In this document: positions 1-7,525 of the stretch, one piece after another
How the letters are laid out: each line of letters begins with the position of its first letter
Numbering within the stretch: position 1 is the first letter of the stretch
Source of the DNA: Planococcus sp. MSAK28401
Lineage (GTDB): Bacteria; Bacillota; Bacilli; Bacillales_A; Planococcaceae
Reading direction: 5' to 3'
Assembly (NCBI RefSeq): GCF_018283455.1
Contig: NZ_JAAMTH010000001.1
Location: 3,472,551 to 3,536,550, forward strand
DNA: 64,000 nucleotides
Program-made: the position numbers and the translations under genes
The notes under the pieces: model-generated
Told to the model about the DNA's origin: nothing
The model's database searches: none
What the model saw: the letters and a program-made list of their open reading frames with translations, nothing else

Positions 1-112
1 CTCTGACGCTTTGCGGCGTGCCGAGAAAACCGTGGCATAATAGGATGCCGGTGCTATGTCCTTTCAAAAAGAAAGCTTCCGCCCCTTGAATGACAGGATA
101 TTGTTCGTTCAT
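1..112 (-). CDS. Alpha/beta hydrolase, N-terminal fragment
   Basis: The first 37 codons of a gene that runs off the left edge of the window. The start is an ATG at 112 preceded by a strong AAAGGAGGG ribosome binding site. The visible residues contain LLCHGFLGTPQSVR, which is the first strand and oxyanion loop (HGF-G-P) of carboxylesterases and monoacylglycerol lipases of the YvaK/Est30 type. The nucleophile serine and the rest of the fold lie outside the window, so substrate and exact family cannot be decided. It follows mmuM at 271 on the same strand with about 160 bases between, so it may be a separate transcription unit. Confidence 0.7.
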   Translation of the reverse strand, partial: MNEQYPVIQGAEAFFLKGHSTGILLCHGFLGTPQSVR

Positions 113-270
113 GCAAACCCTCCTTTAGCTGTTTTAAAAGTAAGGAGGCCGACTTGCTGCCTCTAATGTGACGTACTGCGTAAAAAAGCTTATTCACATT
201 AGACTATATTTAAAACCTACTTGTCAACTAGGTTTTATAAAATGGACGATCACTCGCACCACAGGCTGCT

Positions 271-1224
271 TTAAACTTCGGAAGCCTTCCCTTGGCGGGC
301 CCAGTTGGCGATCGTTGCAATATCTCCTGGGGTCGTGCTGCAACAGCCGCCGATGATGTCAGCTCCCGCTTTATGCCAGGCTTGCGAATTGGCTAAAAAT
401 GCACCAGCCGACGGTTCTTCGCTCCAGGTTTTGCTTACCGGGTCGTAAGTGGCGCCGGAATTCGGATAGACGATGACCGGTTTGGAAGACGCGCTTTTCA
501 CTTCCTGGATTAAGGACTCGATAAACTGCGGCGCTGTGCAATTAATGCCGATTGCCGCCACTTGCGGTCGTTCCTCGAGCCATTTTGCACAATCCGCGAT
601 CCGCTCCCCGTCACTGATATGGAACTCATCTTTCGCACTGAACGTGAACCAGGCAGATACTTGCGGAAATTCTTCCAGCACGCTTACGATCGCTTTCGCT
701 TCCGTGAGGCACGGCAAAGTTTCACAAGCTAACAGATCCGCCCCTGCTTCCACCAGCACCCGGATGCGCTCTCTGTGAAATTCGGCCAATTGCTCTTCCC
801 CGATCGCATAGCCGCCGCGGTATTCAGAGCCGTCCGATAAAAACGCGCCGTACGGGCCGACCGATGCTGCCACTAAAGGCTTTGGCCTGCCTGATTGGTT
901 CGCTGCCTCGTCCCAAAATTCATCTCGCGCTTGTGTTGCCAACTCGACAGACTTTGTGATCAATGCGATCGCTTGTGATTCTGTCAGCCCTCTTTCTTGG
1001 TAGCCTTCGATGGTCGCCTGGTAACTGGCTGTAATGGCGCAATCCGCCCCCGCCTGGAAATAATCCGCATGCACTTTCTTGATCAACTCCGGGTTCTCCA
1101 TCAGGATTTTCGCTGACCATAAGGAATCATTCAAATTGCATCCGTAGTGTTCAAGCTCTGTCGCCATGGCCCCGTCCACAATCAGGACCGGGAACTCGTT
1201 CAATATCTGTTCAATCGGGTTCAT
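271..1224 (-). CDS. mmuM: Homocysteine S-methyltransferase
   Basis: A 317-residue protein of the zinc-dependent homocysteine S-methyltransferase family, which moves a methyl group from S-methylmethionine or S-adenosylmethionine to homocysteine to make methionine in the cytosol. The zinc thiolates are visible: a GINC motif with Cys229 and a GGCC motif with Cys294-Cys295 near the C terminus; the barrel opens with VDGAMATELE at residues 16-25. Length matches MmuM (about 310). The start ATG follows GGAAGGATGG. It is the last gene of a four-gene operon behind a SAM-I riboswitch (3683-3792), about 40 bases after the ABC ATPase gene. This context favours S-methylmethionine salvage. The cobalamin-dependent MetH type is excluded by the short length. 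Confidence 0.9.
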   Translation of the reverse strand: MNPIEQILNEFPVLIVDGAMATELEHYGCNLNDSLWSAKILMENPELIKKVHADYFQAGADCAITASYQATIEGYQERGLTESQAIALITKSVELATQARDEFWDEAANQSGRPKPLVAASVGPYGAFLSDGSEYRGGYAIGEEQLAEFHRERIRVLVEAGADLLACETLPCLTEAKAIVSVLEEFPQVSAWFTFSAKDEFHISDGERIADCAKWLEERPQVAAIGINCTAPQFIESLIQEVKSASSKPVIVYPNSGATYDPVSKTWSEEPSAGAFLANSQAWHKAGADIIGGCCSTTPGDIATIANWARQGKASEV

Positions 1225-1266
1225 TGCAAACCATCCTTCCGCTCTCAGTCGTTTTACTTTATTCCC

Positions 1267-2004
1267 TCAGCCTTGGACGGCTTTACCTAAAAATTGTCTC
1301 GTTCTTTCAACGGCGGGCTCGGTGAAAATTTGCTGTGCCGTGCCTTGCTCAATAATGACGCCGTCTTCCATAAAGATGACGCGGTCCGAAATTTCGCGCG
1401 CGAAACTCAATTCATGGGTCACGATGAACATTGTTTTGCCGGTGTCCGCGACGCGCCGGATGGTGGCCAGTACTTCATCGACCAGTTCCGGGTCCAATGA
1501 AGAAGTCGGTTCGTCGAATAACAGCACTTCCGGGTCCAAAGCCAGCGCACGGGCGATGCCGACACGCTGCTGCTGGCCTCCGGACAATTGCGCAGGGTAA
1601 TGGCTCAGTTTGTTCGACAAGCCGACCCGCTCGAGCATCTCGATGCCTTTCTTGTCGGCGGCGTCTTTTTTCATCCGCTTGACGCTCGTCAAACCGACGG
1701 AGACATTTTGCAGCACGGTCAGATTCTTGAACAGGTTGTATTGCTGGAACACCATGCCCGTTGCGGTCCTGAGCGCGAAAATCTCCTTTTTCTTGGCGGT
1801 GGCCGCATCCACCCGCTTTCCGCCGATTTCCACGATGCCGCTCGTCGGCTCCTCTAAAAAATTGATGCAGCGCAACAGCGTCGATTTCCCGGAACCGCTT
1901 GGCCCAAGGACCGCCACCACTTCGCCTTTTTCGACGGTTAAATCGATGCCTTTCAAAACATGCTGGCGATCGTAATATTTATGCAGCTTCTCCAATTTGA
2001 TCAT
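1267..2004 (-). CDS. Amino acid ABC transporter, ATPase subunit
   Basis: A 245-residue ATPase of the polar amino acid uptake family (PAAT; GlnQ/TcyC type). Walker A GPSGSGKST is at residues 34-42, the signature LSGGQQQRVGIARAL near 140, and Walker B with the catalytic glutamate (LLFDEPTSSLDPE) near 160. It powers the permease encoded just upstream; its ATG overlaps the permease stop codon, which indicates translational coupling. It lies in the SAM-riboswitch operon with a lipoprotein binding component and mmuM. The family includes cystine, glutamine and arginine importers. In this operon a sulfur amino acid, probably S-methylmethionine or methionine, is the likely cargo, which is an inference. 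Confidence 0.9.
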   Translation of the reverse strand: MIKLEKLHKYYDRQHVLKGIDLTVEKGEVVAVLGPSGSGKSTLLRCINFLEEPTSGIVEIGGKRVDAATAKKKEIFALRTATGMVFQQYNLFKNLTVLQNVSVGLTSVKRMKKDAADKKGIEMLERVGLSNKLSHYPAQLSGGQQQRVGIARALALDPEVLLFDEPTSSLDPELVDEVLATIRRVADTGKTMFIVTHELSFAREISDRVIFMEDGVIIEQGTAQQIFTEPAVERTRQFLGKAVQG

Positions 2005-2723
2005 CAGGCAATCCCTCTTTCATATCGGCGTGCGCGTTTCTCGATCTTCACCAATAAGCGCTCGACGGCAATGCATAAGATCCAATAGACGACCGAGACG
2101 GCGATATACACTTCAAAGAACGCCAAGCCGCGGGAGCCGAGGATTTTTGCCTGCCCCATGATATCGATAACGCCGATAATGAACACGAGCGAAGTGTCTT
2201 TGATCGTGCTGATGAACATATTGCCGAGGTTCGGGATCGCCACCGTTAAGGCCTGCGGGAAGACGATCTTCAGCATCATCTGCACAGGCGTCATGCCGAT
2301 CGCTTTGGCCGCTTCGAACTGCCCGCGGTCGACCGATTCGATCGCCGAACGGATCGTCTCGGATAAATACGCGCCCAAATTGATGGAAAAGGCCATCAAG
2401 GCATAGAATTCCGGCGCGATGCTATTGACATCCGCCGACTGAAGCCAGCCGTATTCGCTCTGGAGAAAATAAATGATTTTCGGAATCCCGTAAAACACCA
2501 GGTAAATCTGCACCAATAACGGTGTGCCCCGGATAAAGGAGATATAGATCGACGTGATGACGCTGAGCACAGGCACTTTGTAGATTTTAATCAATGCCGC
2601 TGCCACGCCGATGATTAAACTCAATAGCAGCGAGCCGACTGCGATGCCGATCGTAACCGGCAGCCTGGAGATAATGGCAGGAAAGCTCTCGATCAAGAAA
2701 TTCAAGTCCAGTAAATTTTCCAT
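2004..2723 (-). CDS. Amino acid ABC transporter, permease subunit
   Basis: A 239-residue inner-membrane permease of the PAAT family. It has several hydrophobic helices, a T-P-L-LVQ-YL-FYGIP stretch around residues 66-80 typical of HisM/TcyB permeases, and the cytoplasmic coupling loop EAAKAIGMTPVQMMLKIVFPQAL around residue 140 (the EAA motif that docks to the ATPase). The start ATG follows GGAAGGAC. Only one permease gene is present, so it probably works as a homodimer with two copies of the ATPase. Gene order binding protein, permease, ATPase is standard for this family. Confidence 0.9.
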   Translation of the reverse strand: MENLLDLNFLIESFPAIISRLPVTIGIAVGSLLLSLIIGVAAALIKIYKVPVLSVITSIYISFIRGTPLLVQIYLVFYGIPKIIYFLQSEYGWLQSADVNSIAPEFYALMAFSINLGAYLSETIRSAIESVDRGQFEAAKAIGMTPVQMMLKIVFPQALTVAIPNLGNMFISTIKDTSLVFIIGVIDIMGQAKILGSRGLAFFEVYIAVSVVYWILCIAVERLLVKIEKRARRYERGIA

Positions 2724-2744
2724 GGTTTCTGTCCTTCCGCTAGC

Positions 2745-3557
2745 TTATTCAGGGATGTAGTCGCCGCCGGTCCATTTCTTGGACAGTTCGGACAAGGTGC
2801 CATCTTCTTTCAGCTGTTTCAAAATCGGGTCGATTAAGGCTTTCAGCTCTTTTCCTTTTTCTTCGTCTTTCAAGACGATGCCCATATCGTCATTAACTAA
2901 GGACTGGCCGACAATCTCCACGCCGAGTTCATTTTTTTCCAGTACCGCGTTCATCATGATCGGGTCGTTGACGTAAGCATCTACGCGTCCGTTCTGCACA
3001 TCCTGCAGAATTTCCGATGGGTTGCCGCTTTCGCTGTATTTCAGTTCGATCGGCTCTGCGGCGGTTTCGTTATACTCCTCAAGCAATAAAGTATAAGAAT
3101 CGCCTGCCAACGCCCCAACCGCTTTGCCTTCCAAATCTTCAATCGTTTGGATGTCTTCGCGGCCTTCTTTTACTGCGATGACCGTTTCCGCTGCGAAATA
3201 CGATTCATCGGTAAACAAATATTTTTCTTGGCGTTCCGGCGTTTTCGCTACTTGGTCGGCGATGGCCTGAATTTTATTCGACTCGAGCGCAAGGAACATG
3301 CTGTCCCACGGTACAGCGACGTATTCGAACGTATAGCCGTCCAATTGTTCATCGACGGCTTTCATCATGTCCACGTCATAGCCCGTCAGTTGATTGGCAT
3401 CATCCGCGAAAGCGAAAGGCGGATAATCATTTTGCGTTCCGACGCGAATCACTTGGTCTCCTGTAGCGTTCGCCGTCTCTTCCGATGAACAGCCGGCAAG
3501 TGTTCCGGCAAGACCTACTAAACAGGCAGTTGCGAATACATAAGCGTTTCTTTTCAT
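2745..3557 (-). CDS. Amino acid ABC transporter, substrate-binding lipoprotein
   Basis: A 270-residue extracellular solute-binding protein of family 3. It begins with a lipoprotein signal peptide ending in LAGC, so Cys23 is the lipidated residue. The mature part has the usual start of the family, IRVGTQNDYPPFAFADD, and the second-domain segment DVQNGRVDAYVNDP. It should capture the substrate outside the membrane and deliver it to the permease encoded 21 bases downstream. It resembles the cystine binders TcyJ/TcyK, but the SAM riboswitch and the mmuM gene of the same operon suggest a methyl-sulfur amino acid. The start ATG follows AAAAGGAGC. Confidence 0.9.
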   Translation of the reverse strand: MKRNAYVFATACLVGLAGTLAGCSSEETANATGDQVIRVGTQNDYPPFAFADDANQLTGYDVDMMKAVDEQLDGYTFEYVAVPWDSMFLALESNKIQAIADQVAKTPERQEKYLFTDESYFAAETVIAVKEGREDIQTIEDLEGKAVGALAGDSYTLLLEEYNETAAEPIELKYSESGNPSEILQDVQNGRVDAYVNDPIMMNAVLEKNELGVEIVGQSLVNDDMGIVLKDEEKGKELKALIDPILKQLKEDGTLSELSKKWTGGDYIPE

Positions 3558-3642
3558 AATTCAAGCTCCTTTTGGTGTGTAGTTTTTTACGATAGGGCTG
3601 GACTTTCCGCCTTATGTAGAGCGCCTGCCCTCCTTTTGGATG

Positions 3643-3675
3643 CAAAAAAGCCTCTTTCAATAGGAAAGAGGCTTC
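3643..3675 (-). terminator. Riboswitch expression-platform terminator
   Basis: Read on the minus strand, an 11-bp stem (AAGCCTCTTTC with GAAAGAGGCTT) is followed by a run of T. It lies directly after the SAM-I aptamer and before the binding-protein gene, so it is the terminator that forms when S-adenosylmethionine is bound. Confidence 0.9.
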
Positions 3676-3682
3676 GACCAAT

Positions 3683-3792
3683 TTCTTATCTCTCAGAATG
3701 AATACATCCTGCAGGAATTAGCACCTCTCATGAACATGCATGATGGTTGCTGGACGTCATAGGGCCTGTCCCTCAGTCTCTCTGGATAAGTT
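3683..3792 (-). promoter_or_regulatory. SAM-I riboswitch (S-box leader)
   Basis: The minus-strand sequence carries the S-box landmarks in order: TTATCCAGAGAGA (P1 and start of the core), GAGGGACAGGCCCTATGA, CCAGCAACC, AGGTGCTAATTCC, and the closing GAGAGATAAG that re-forms P1. The aptamer is followed at once by an intrinsic terminator. By established behaviour of this class, SAM binding stabilises the terminator, so the transporter-mmuM operon is expressed when SAM is low. Confidence 0.95.
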
Positions 3793-3817
3793 ATTTAATT
3801 TTTTTAATATATTAACG

Positions 3818-3846
3818 ATAGTATTTGAGATGGTCCTTGCTGTCAA
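3818..3846 (-). promoter_or_regulatory. Sigma-A promoter of the SAM-riboswitch operon
   Basis: A perfect -35 TTGACA (3841-3846), a 17-bp spacer and -10 TACTAT (3818-3823) on the minus strand. It would start transcription some 20 bases before the riboswitch. Confidence 0.85.
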
Positions 3847-3894
3847 ACCCTTTTTAAAATAAATCAAAATTTCGCATAAAAATTCAAGAGCAAA

Positions 3895-3923
3895 TTGACA
3901 AAGCGTGCTGCATTGAATACCAT
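3895..3923 (+). promoter_or_regulatory. Sigma-A promoter of the sarcosine oxidase gene
   Basis: A perfect -35 TTGACA (3895-3900), 17-bp spacer and -10 TACCAT (3918-3923). It lies about 70 bases before the chosen start codon of the oxidase. Confidence 0.65.
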
Positions 3924-3991
3924 CAATTTAATATTCAATTGTTGCCGGGTTGGGCGGCATGCATTCAATACAAGAGCGGAGTGAACACAAG

Positions 3992-5131
3992 ATGAGCGAG
4001 GAAACTATTTTCGACGTCGCCATCGTCGGTGCCGGCACGATGGGGATGGCCGCCGGCGCCTTTTTGGCACAGCAAGGCAAGAAGACATTGGTGATCGATG
4101 CATTCGACCCGCCCCATGCGAACGGCAGCCATCACGGGGACACCCGGTTGATCCGCCACGCTTACGGGGAAGGCAGGCATTACGTTAGGTTAGTGTTGCG
4201 CGCGCAGCAATTATGGGAAGACTTGGAGAAGCAGACCGGCTACAAAGTGTTCGATAAGACCGGCGTCATCGGGCTCGGCCCGGAAGACTCGCCTTTTCTA
4301 TTGGAAAGCATTGCAGCCGCCAATAGCTACGGCTTGCCGCTCGAAATATTAAGCAGCGGCGCCATCCAAGAAAGATGGCCGGGCTTCACTGTGCCCGAGC
4401 ATTTCATCGGCTGCTACGAGGCGCAGGCAGGCGTGTTGTACAGCGAAAATGCCATCCGTGCCTATAAAAAACTGGCGCTCGAAAACGGCGTTCACTACGT
4501 GCCGAATACACCCGTCCAGCACATCGATATACAGGACGGGGATCGCGTGAAAATCTCCACCGGACAAGGGGTTTTCTATGCTGAGAAAGTGATCGTCACA
4601 GCCGGTGCATGGGCGAAGAAGCTGCTGCCAGACCTGCAATTGCCGATCCAACCGACGCGCAAAGCGGTCGGCTGGTTTGAAGCACCGGAGATGTACAATG
4701 CCGATCAATTTCCCGGTTTTTTTGTGGAAGGCCCCGAGATGATGTTCTACGGCTTCCCGAGCATCGACGGCGCTGGCGTAAAAGTCGGACGCTCGGATGG
4801 CGGGCAGCCAATCGACCCGGACGAACAAACCCAGAACTTCGGGCAATACGAATTTGATGAGGGCGACTTAAGAAGATTCCTGGACCTGTATATGCCAGAA
4901 GCGAGCGGAGAATTGAAACAAGGCAAAACGTGTTTATACACCGTCTCCGACGACCATAACTTCATCATCGACCGCCATCCGGACAACGAGCGCGTCATTT
5001 TCGCCTGCGGCTTTACCGGCCACGGCTTTAAATTCGGCAGCGTCATGGGCGAAGTGTTGAGCCAATTGGCAATAGACGGCCACACCGAATTCGACATCGC
5101 CCCCTTCTCACTCAACCGTTTCAAACTATGA
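3992..5131 (+). CDS. soxA: Monomeric sarcosine oxidase (MSOX/MTOX family)
   Basis: A 379-residue FAD enzyme that oxidatively demethylates sarcosine to glycine, formaldehyde and hydrogen peroxide; N-methyltryptophan oxidase is the close alternative. The N terminus has the dinucleotide-binding IVGAGTMG (11-18), followed by DAFDPPH and NGSHHGDTRLIRHAYGEG (44-61), which are near-identical to Bacillus MSOX. Cys314 in the segment KTCLYT matches the cysteine that binds FAD covalently. The C-terminal GFTGHGFKF is also conserved. I chose the ATG at 3992 because GCGGAG lies 8 bases before it and the family starts just before the Rossmann strand; a longer frame opens at 3950. It is a single gene, divergent from the SAM operon. 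Confidence 0.9.
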   Translation: MSEETIFDVAIVGAGTMGMAAGAFLAQQGKKTLVIDAFDPPHANGSHHGDTRLIRHAYGEGRHYVRLVLRAQQLWEDLEKQTGYKVFDKTGVIGLGPEDSPFLLESIAAANSYGLPLEILSSGAIQERWPGFTVPEHFIGCYEAQAGVLYSENAIRAYKKLALENGVHYVPNTPVQHIDIQDGDRVKISTGQGVFYAEKVIVTAGAWAKKLLPDLQLPIQPTRKAVGWFEAPEMYNADQFPGFFVEGPEMMFYGFPSIDGAGVKVGRSDGGQPIDPDEQTQNFGQYEFDEGDLRRFLDLYMPEASGELKQGKTCLYTVSDDHNFIIDRHPDNERVIFACGFTGHGFKFGSVMGEVLSQLAIDGHTEFDIAPFSLNRFKL

Positions 5132-5229
5132 GCGAAATGAAAAAAGAGTGTTGAAGAAATTAGTGATTCACTATGGATAAAAAGAAAATCACTTATTCTA
5201 CATTTTAAGATCAATGTTCTACCTAAGTA

Positions 5230-5423
5230 TTTGGAGAAGCGTTCGCTCGTAACCCCTTCTGCTCAATAATGCTACGCATTACTTTCGCAAAGATAATGTC
5301 TCCCGTAGGTCGACCTTATCTTTCCAGTGGTAAAGCGAGACGACCGAGACCCCGCAAGACGCGTAGCGGCTGAGGAGGCTTGGGCGCGAGCCCACGGAAA
5401 GCGAGCGATAAGCTTCGGAAAAT
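5230..5423 (+). repeat. Dispersed palindromic repeat, family 1, copy 1 (with internal insert)
   Basis: Shares with 17802-17928 and the reverse complement of 23278-23403 a core that reads GCGAGACGACC-GAGACCCCGCAA, then CTGAGGAGGCTTGGGCGCGAGCCCACGGAAAGCGAG. The ends pair (TCGCTCG with CGAGCGA). This copy differs by about 85 extra bases between the left arm and the core, which contain their own inverted repeat (AAGATAA with TTATCTT). The element fills most of the gap between soxA and the following gene. No coding sequence is seen. Confidence 0.85.
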
Positions 5424-5448
5424 ACGGCTTCTTAACTTTTCTCGACAA

Positions 5449-5491
5449 GCAAAGAGTCTCTCCTTATTGATAAAGGAGAGACTCTTTTTCG
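5449..5491 (+). terminator. Rho-independent terminator overlapping the 3' end of the MocA-type gene
   Basis: A 15-bp perfect stem (AAAGAGTCTCTCCTT with its complement) and a 5-nt loop, with a T run on the plus strand. It can end transcripts from soxA. One arm is also the last coding bases of the minus-strand dehydrogenase. Confidence 0.65.
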
Positions 5492-6522
5492 ATGGTGACC
5501 ACTTGCTTGGTGTCGGCTGCTTCCATGATGCCCAAAATGACTTTTAGTGATTTCAAGGCATCTTCTCCCGTGACGATTGGTTCCTGGTCCAGGCGTATCG
5601 AATCGACGAACGCATCAATGACACCGCTCGGAGTCTGGTTGTCATTCGTTTGAATCGCTTCCAGCTGGTAGTTCACTTTCTCGCCGGATTCCAGGATGAG
5701 TTCCAGCTGATACTCGTCGTCGTGATAGATTTTCATGATGCCTTTCTCGCAATACACAACGGTGCTGTTGTCCTCTTCCCCGTAATAGGTCCAGGAGAAG
5801 GCAGCGTTCCCGAGACGCCCTTTTTCGGTCGCCAAGCTGCAGACAAGGTTGTCGCATACTTCAATCGGCTCGCCGTTTTCATCCGTTTTGTGCAAAGCTC
5901 CCTGAAAGGCGCTCACTTGAATGATTTCATCATCGAGCAGGTAATGCAGCAAATCGATTTTATGGATGCCGAGGTCGCCGCCGACGCCGAAGCCCGAGCG
6001 CTCCTTTTTGAAGAACCATGTCGATTTCGTTTTATTGATGCCCCAGGATTCTGGGCCTGAATGCCCGAAAGCGGTGCGGAAGGTCAAGATTTTCCCGAGT
6101 TCTCCACTGGCCAGGATTTCCCGTGCTTTTTGGTGCGCGCGCGTAAACCGCTGATTGTGGTCGACCATCAGTTTCTTGCCGGATTTTTTCTGTGCCGCCA
6201 AAATTTCCTTGGCATGTTCAATCGTTAAGGAAATCGGTTTTTCGCACAGCACGTGCTTGCCGCTCAATAGCGCTTGTGTCGAGAATAAATGATGATGTTC
6301 ATTCGACGAGCAGTCACTGATGGCTGTGATCTCGGGATCGTTGAACAATTCCTCGACGCTTTCCACATTCCGTCCGCCAAACAATTCGACCATCGCTTCG
6401 GAACGGTGGAGATTTCGGTCGTAAAAGACGATTTCATCCACATATGGATTCGCTGTATATTCCGGTGCGTGGCGCATTTTCGTAATGGCGCCGCAGCCAA
6501 TGATGCCTACTTTCATGACCAT
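5464..6522 (-). CDS. Gfo/Idh/MocA family NAD(P)-dependent oxidoreductase
   Basis: A 352-residue protein with an N-terminal Rossmann fold (KVGIIGCGAITKMRHAPEY, residues 4-22) and the family signature CEKPISLT around residues 93-100, whose lysine takes part in catalysis, followed by the alpha/beta dimerisation domain with GGGDLGIHKIDLLHYLL near residue 175. Members oxidise or reduce sugars, inositols and their derivatives. I cannot name the substrate. The start at 6522 follows GAGGGG; an ATG two codons later is possible, and the frame is open upstream to 6606. The last codons double as one arm of a hairpin. It stands alone, divergent from ahpC. Confidence 0.85.
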   Translation of the reverse strand: MVMKVGIIGCGAITKMRHAPEYTANPYVDEIVFYDRNLHRSEAMVELFGGRNVESVEELFNDPEITAISDCSSNEHHHLFSTQALLSGKHVLCEKPISLTIEHAKEILAAQKKSGKKLMVDHNQRFTRAHQKAREILASGELGKILTFRTAFGHSGPESWGINKTKSTWFFKKERSGFGVGGDLGIHKIDLLHYLLDDEIIQVSAFQGALHKTDENGEPIEVCDNLVCSLATEKGRLGNAAFSWTYYGEEDNSTVVYCEKGIMKIYHDDEYQLELILESGEKVNYQLEAIQTNDNQTPSGVIDAFVDSIRLDQEPIVTGEDALKSLKVILGIMEAADTKQVVTIEKESLLYQ

Positions 6523-6746
6523 GCCATCCCCTCGCTCTTTTATTCCTATCATAAACGATGCTGATGAAATTCCATATCCCCATCTTCTTCGACACTTCAC
6601 TATCAATTAGGGAGCAGTAATGAGAATTTTATAGTCAATGGACTTTTATCATATTCTGAAATATTTGATTGAAATTAATTTCACAATCTTTTTCCGTTAT
6701 TTCATTTCCATGTGAAATACGGGAAACGGCACTCATTCATTAGGTT

Positions 6747-6762
6747 TTATAATTGATTATAA
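6747..6762. promoter_or_regulatory. PerR/Fur-like palindrome with a 2-base centre
   Basis: TTATAAT-TG-ATTATAA is a perfect 7-2-7 inverted repeat of the PerR/Fur half-site TTATAAT. Known Bacillus PerR boxes have one central base, so this may be a degenerate or a different site. It lies 30 bases upstream of the ahpC -35 box. Confidence 0.4.
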
Positions 6763-6790
6763 AGAAAACGTTTACAAATCAGGGTTCTCT

Positions 6791-6819
6791 TTGACAAAAT
6801 ATCCGTTTCATATGACAAT
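6791..6819 (+). promoter_or_regulatory. Promoter of ahpCF
   Basis: Perfect -35 TTGACA (6791-6796), 17-bp spacer and a weaker -10 GACAAT (6814-6819). The PerR box at 6830-6844 overlaps the expected start of transcription. Confidence 0.6.
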
Positions 6820-6829
6820 GGAAATAGAA

Positions 6830-6844
6830 TTAGAATTATTATAA
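6830..6844. promoter_or_regulatory. PerR box upstream of ahpC
   Basis: TTAGAATTATTATAA matches the Bacillus PerR consensus TTATAATNATTATAA at all but one defined position. Its place just downstream of the -10 box fits peroxide-relieved repression of ahpCF, as known in Bacillus. Confidence 0.75.
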
Positions 6845-6943
6845 TCAGATAACGATATTAATTGAAGCGGCCCGCTTCGATTAATTTTTTTTGCGTTGTC
6901 GGTTATGGTCATTCTAAAAAAACATTCAGGAGGTAATTATTTT

Positions 6944-7513
6944 ATGTCTTTGATCGGAAAAGAAATCCAACCATTTAACGCGTCAGCTTACCAGGCGGCG
7001 AGCGGCGACTTTATTGAGGTCACAGAAGAAAACATGAAAGGCCAATGGAGCGTTGTGTGCTTCTACCCAGCAGACTTCACGTTCGTTTGCCCAACTGAAC
7101 TTGAGGACCTCCAAAGCCAATACGCGACATTGAAAGAGCTTGGCGTGGAAGTATACTCTGTTTCTACAGATACTCACTTCACCCATAAAGCTTGGCACGA
7201 CCATTCAGATGCAATCGGCAAAATCGAATACACCATGATCGGTGACCCGTCGCAGCGCATTTCACGTGGATTCGATGTTCTTAACGAAGAAGAAGGCCTT
7301 GCACAGCGCGGCACATTCATCGTTGACCCAGAAGGCATCGTCCAAGCTGCAGAAATTAACGCAGACGGCATCGGCCGCGACGCAAGCACGCTTGTCGGCA
7401 AAATCAAAGCGGCACAATACGTGCGCAACAACCCAGGCGAAGTATGCCCGGCTAAATGGGAAGAAGGCGGCGACACATTGAAGCCAAGCCTTGACCTTGT
7501 AGGCAAAATTTAA
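6944..7513 (+). CDS. ahpC: Alkyl hydroperoxide reductase subunit C (peroxiredoxin)
   Basis: A 189-residue typical 2-Cys peroxiredoxin of the cytosol that reduces hydrogen peroxide and organic hydroperoxides. The peroxidatic Cys49 is in FTFVCPTE, and the resolving cysteine near 168 is in [10 protein letters not shown]. The ATG at 6944 follows CAGGAGG with good spacing and gives the family start MSLIGKEI; the open frame reaches back to 6896, but that part has no ribosome binding site. ahpF follows 12 bases later and provides the electrons. The PerR box and promoter lie upstream. Confidence 0.97.
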   Translation: MSLIGKEIQPFNASAYQAASGDFIEVTEENMKGQWSVVCFYPADFTFVCPTELEDLQSQYATLKELGVEVYSVSTDTHFTHKAWHDHSDAIGKIEYTMIGDPSQRISRGFDVLNEEEGLAQRGTFIVDPEGIVQAAEINADGIGRDASTLVGKIKAAQYVRNNPGEVCPAKWEEGGDTLKPSLDLVGKI

Positions 7514-7525
7514 GGAGTTTTGACA

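Noticed and set aside
3427..3681. Frame of 84 codons upstream of the ABC binding protein
   Set aside because: It covers the riboswitch terminator and is out of frame with the lipoprotein gene, which has a good start of its own.
5230..5423. Possible CRISPR array or tRNA gene in the structured intergenic regions
   Set aside because: No series of short direct repeats with unique spacers and no cloverleaf with CCA end; the structures are long palindromes with family copies elsewhere.
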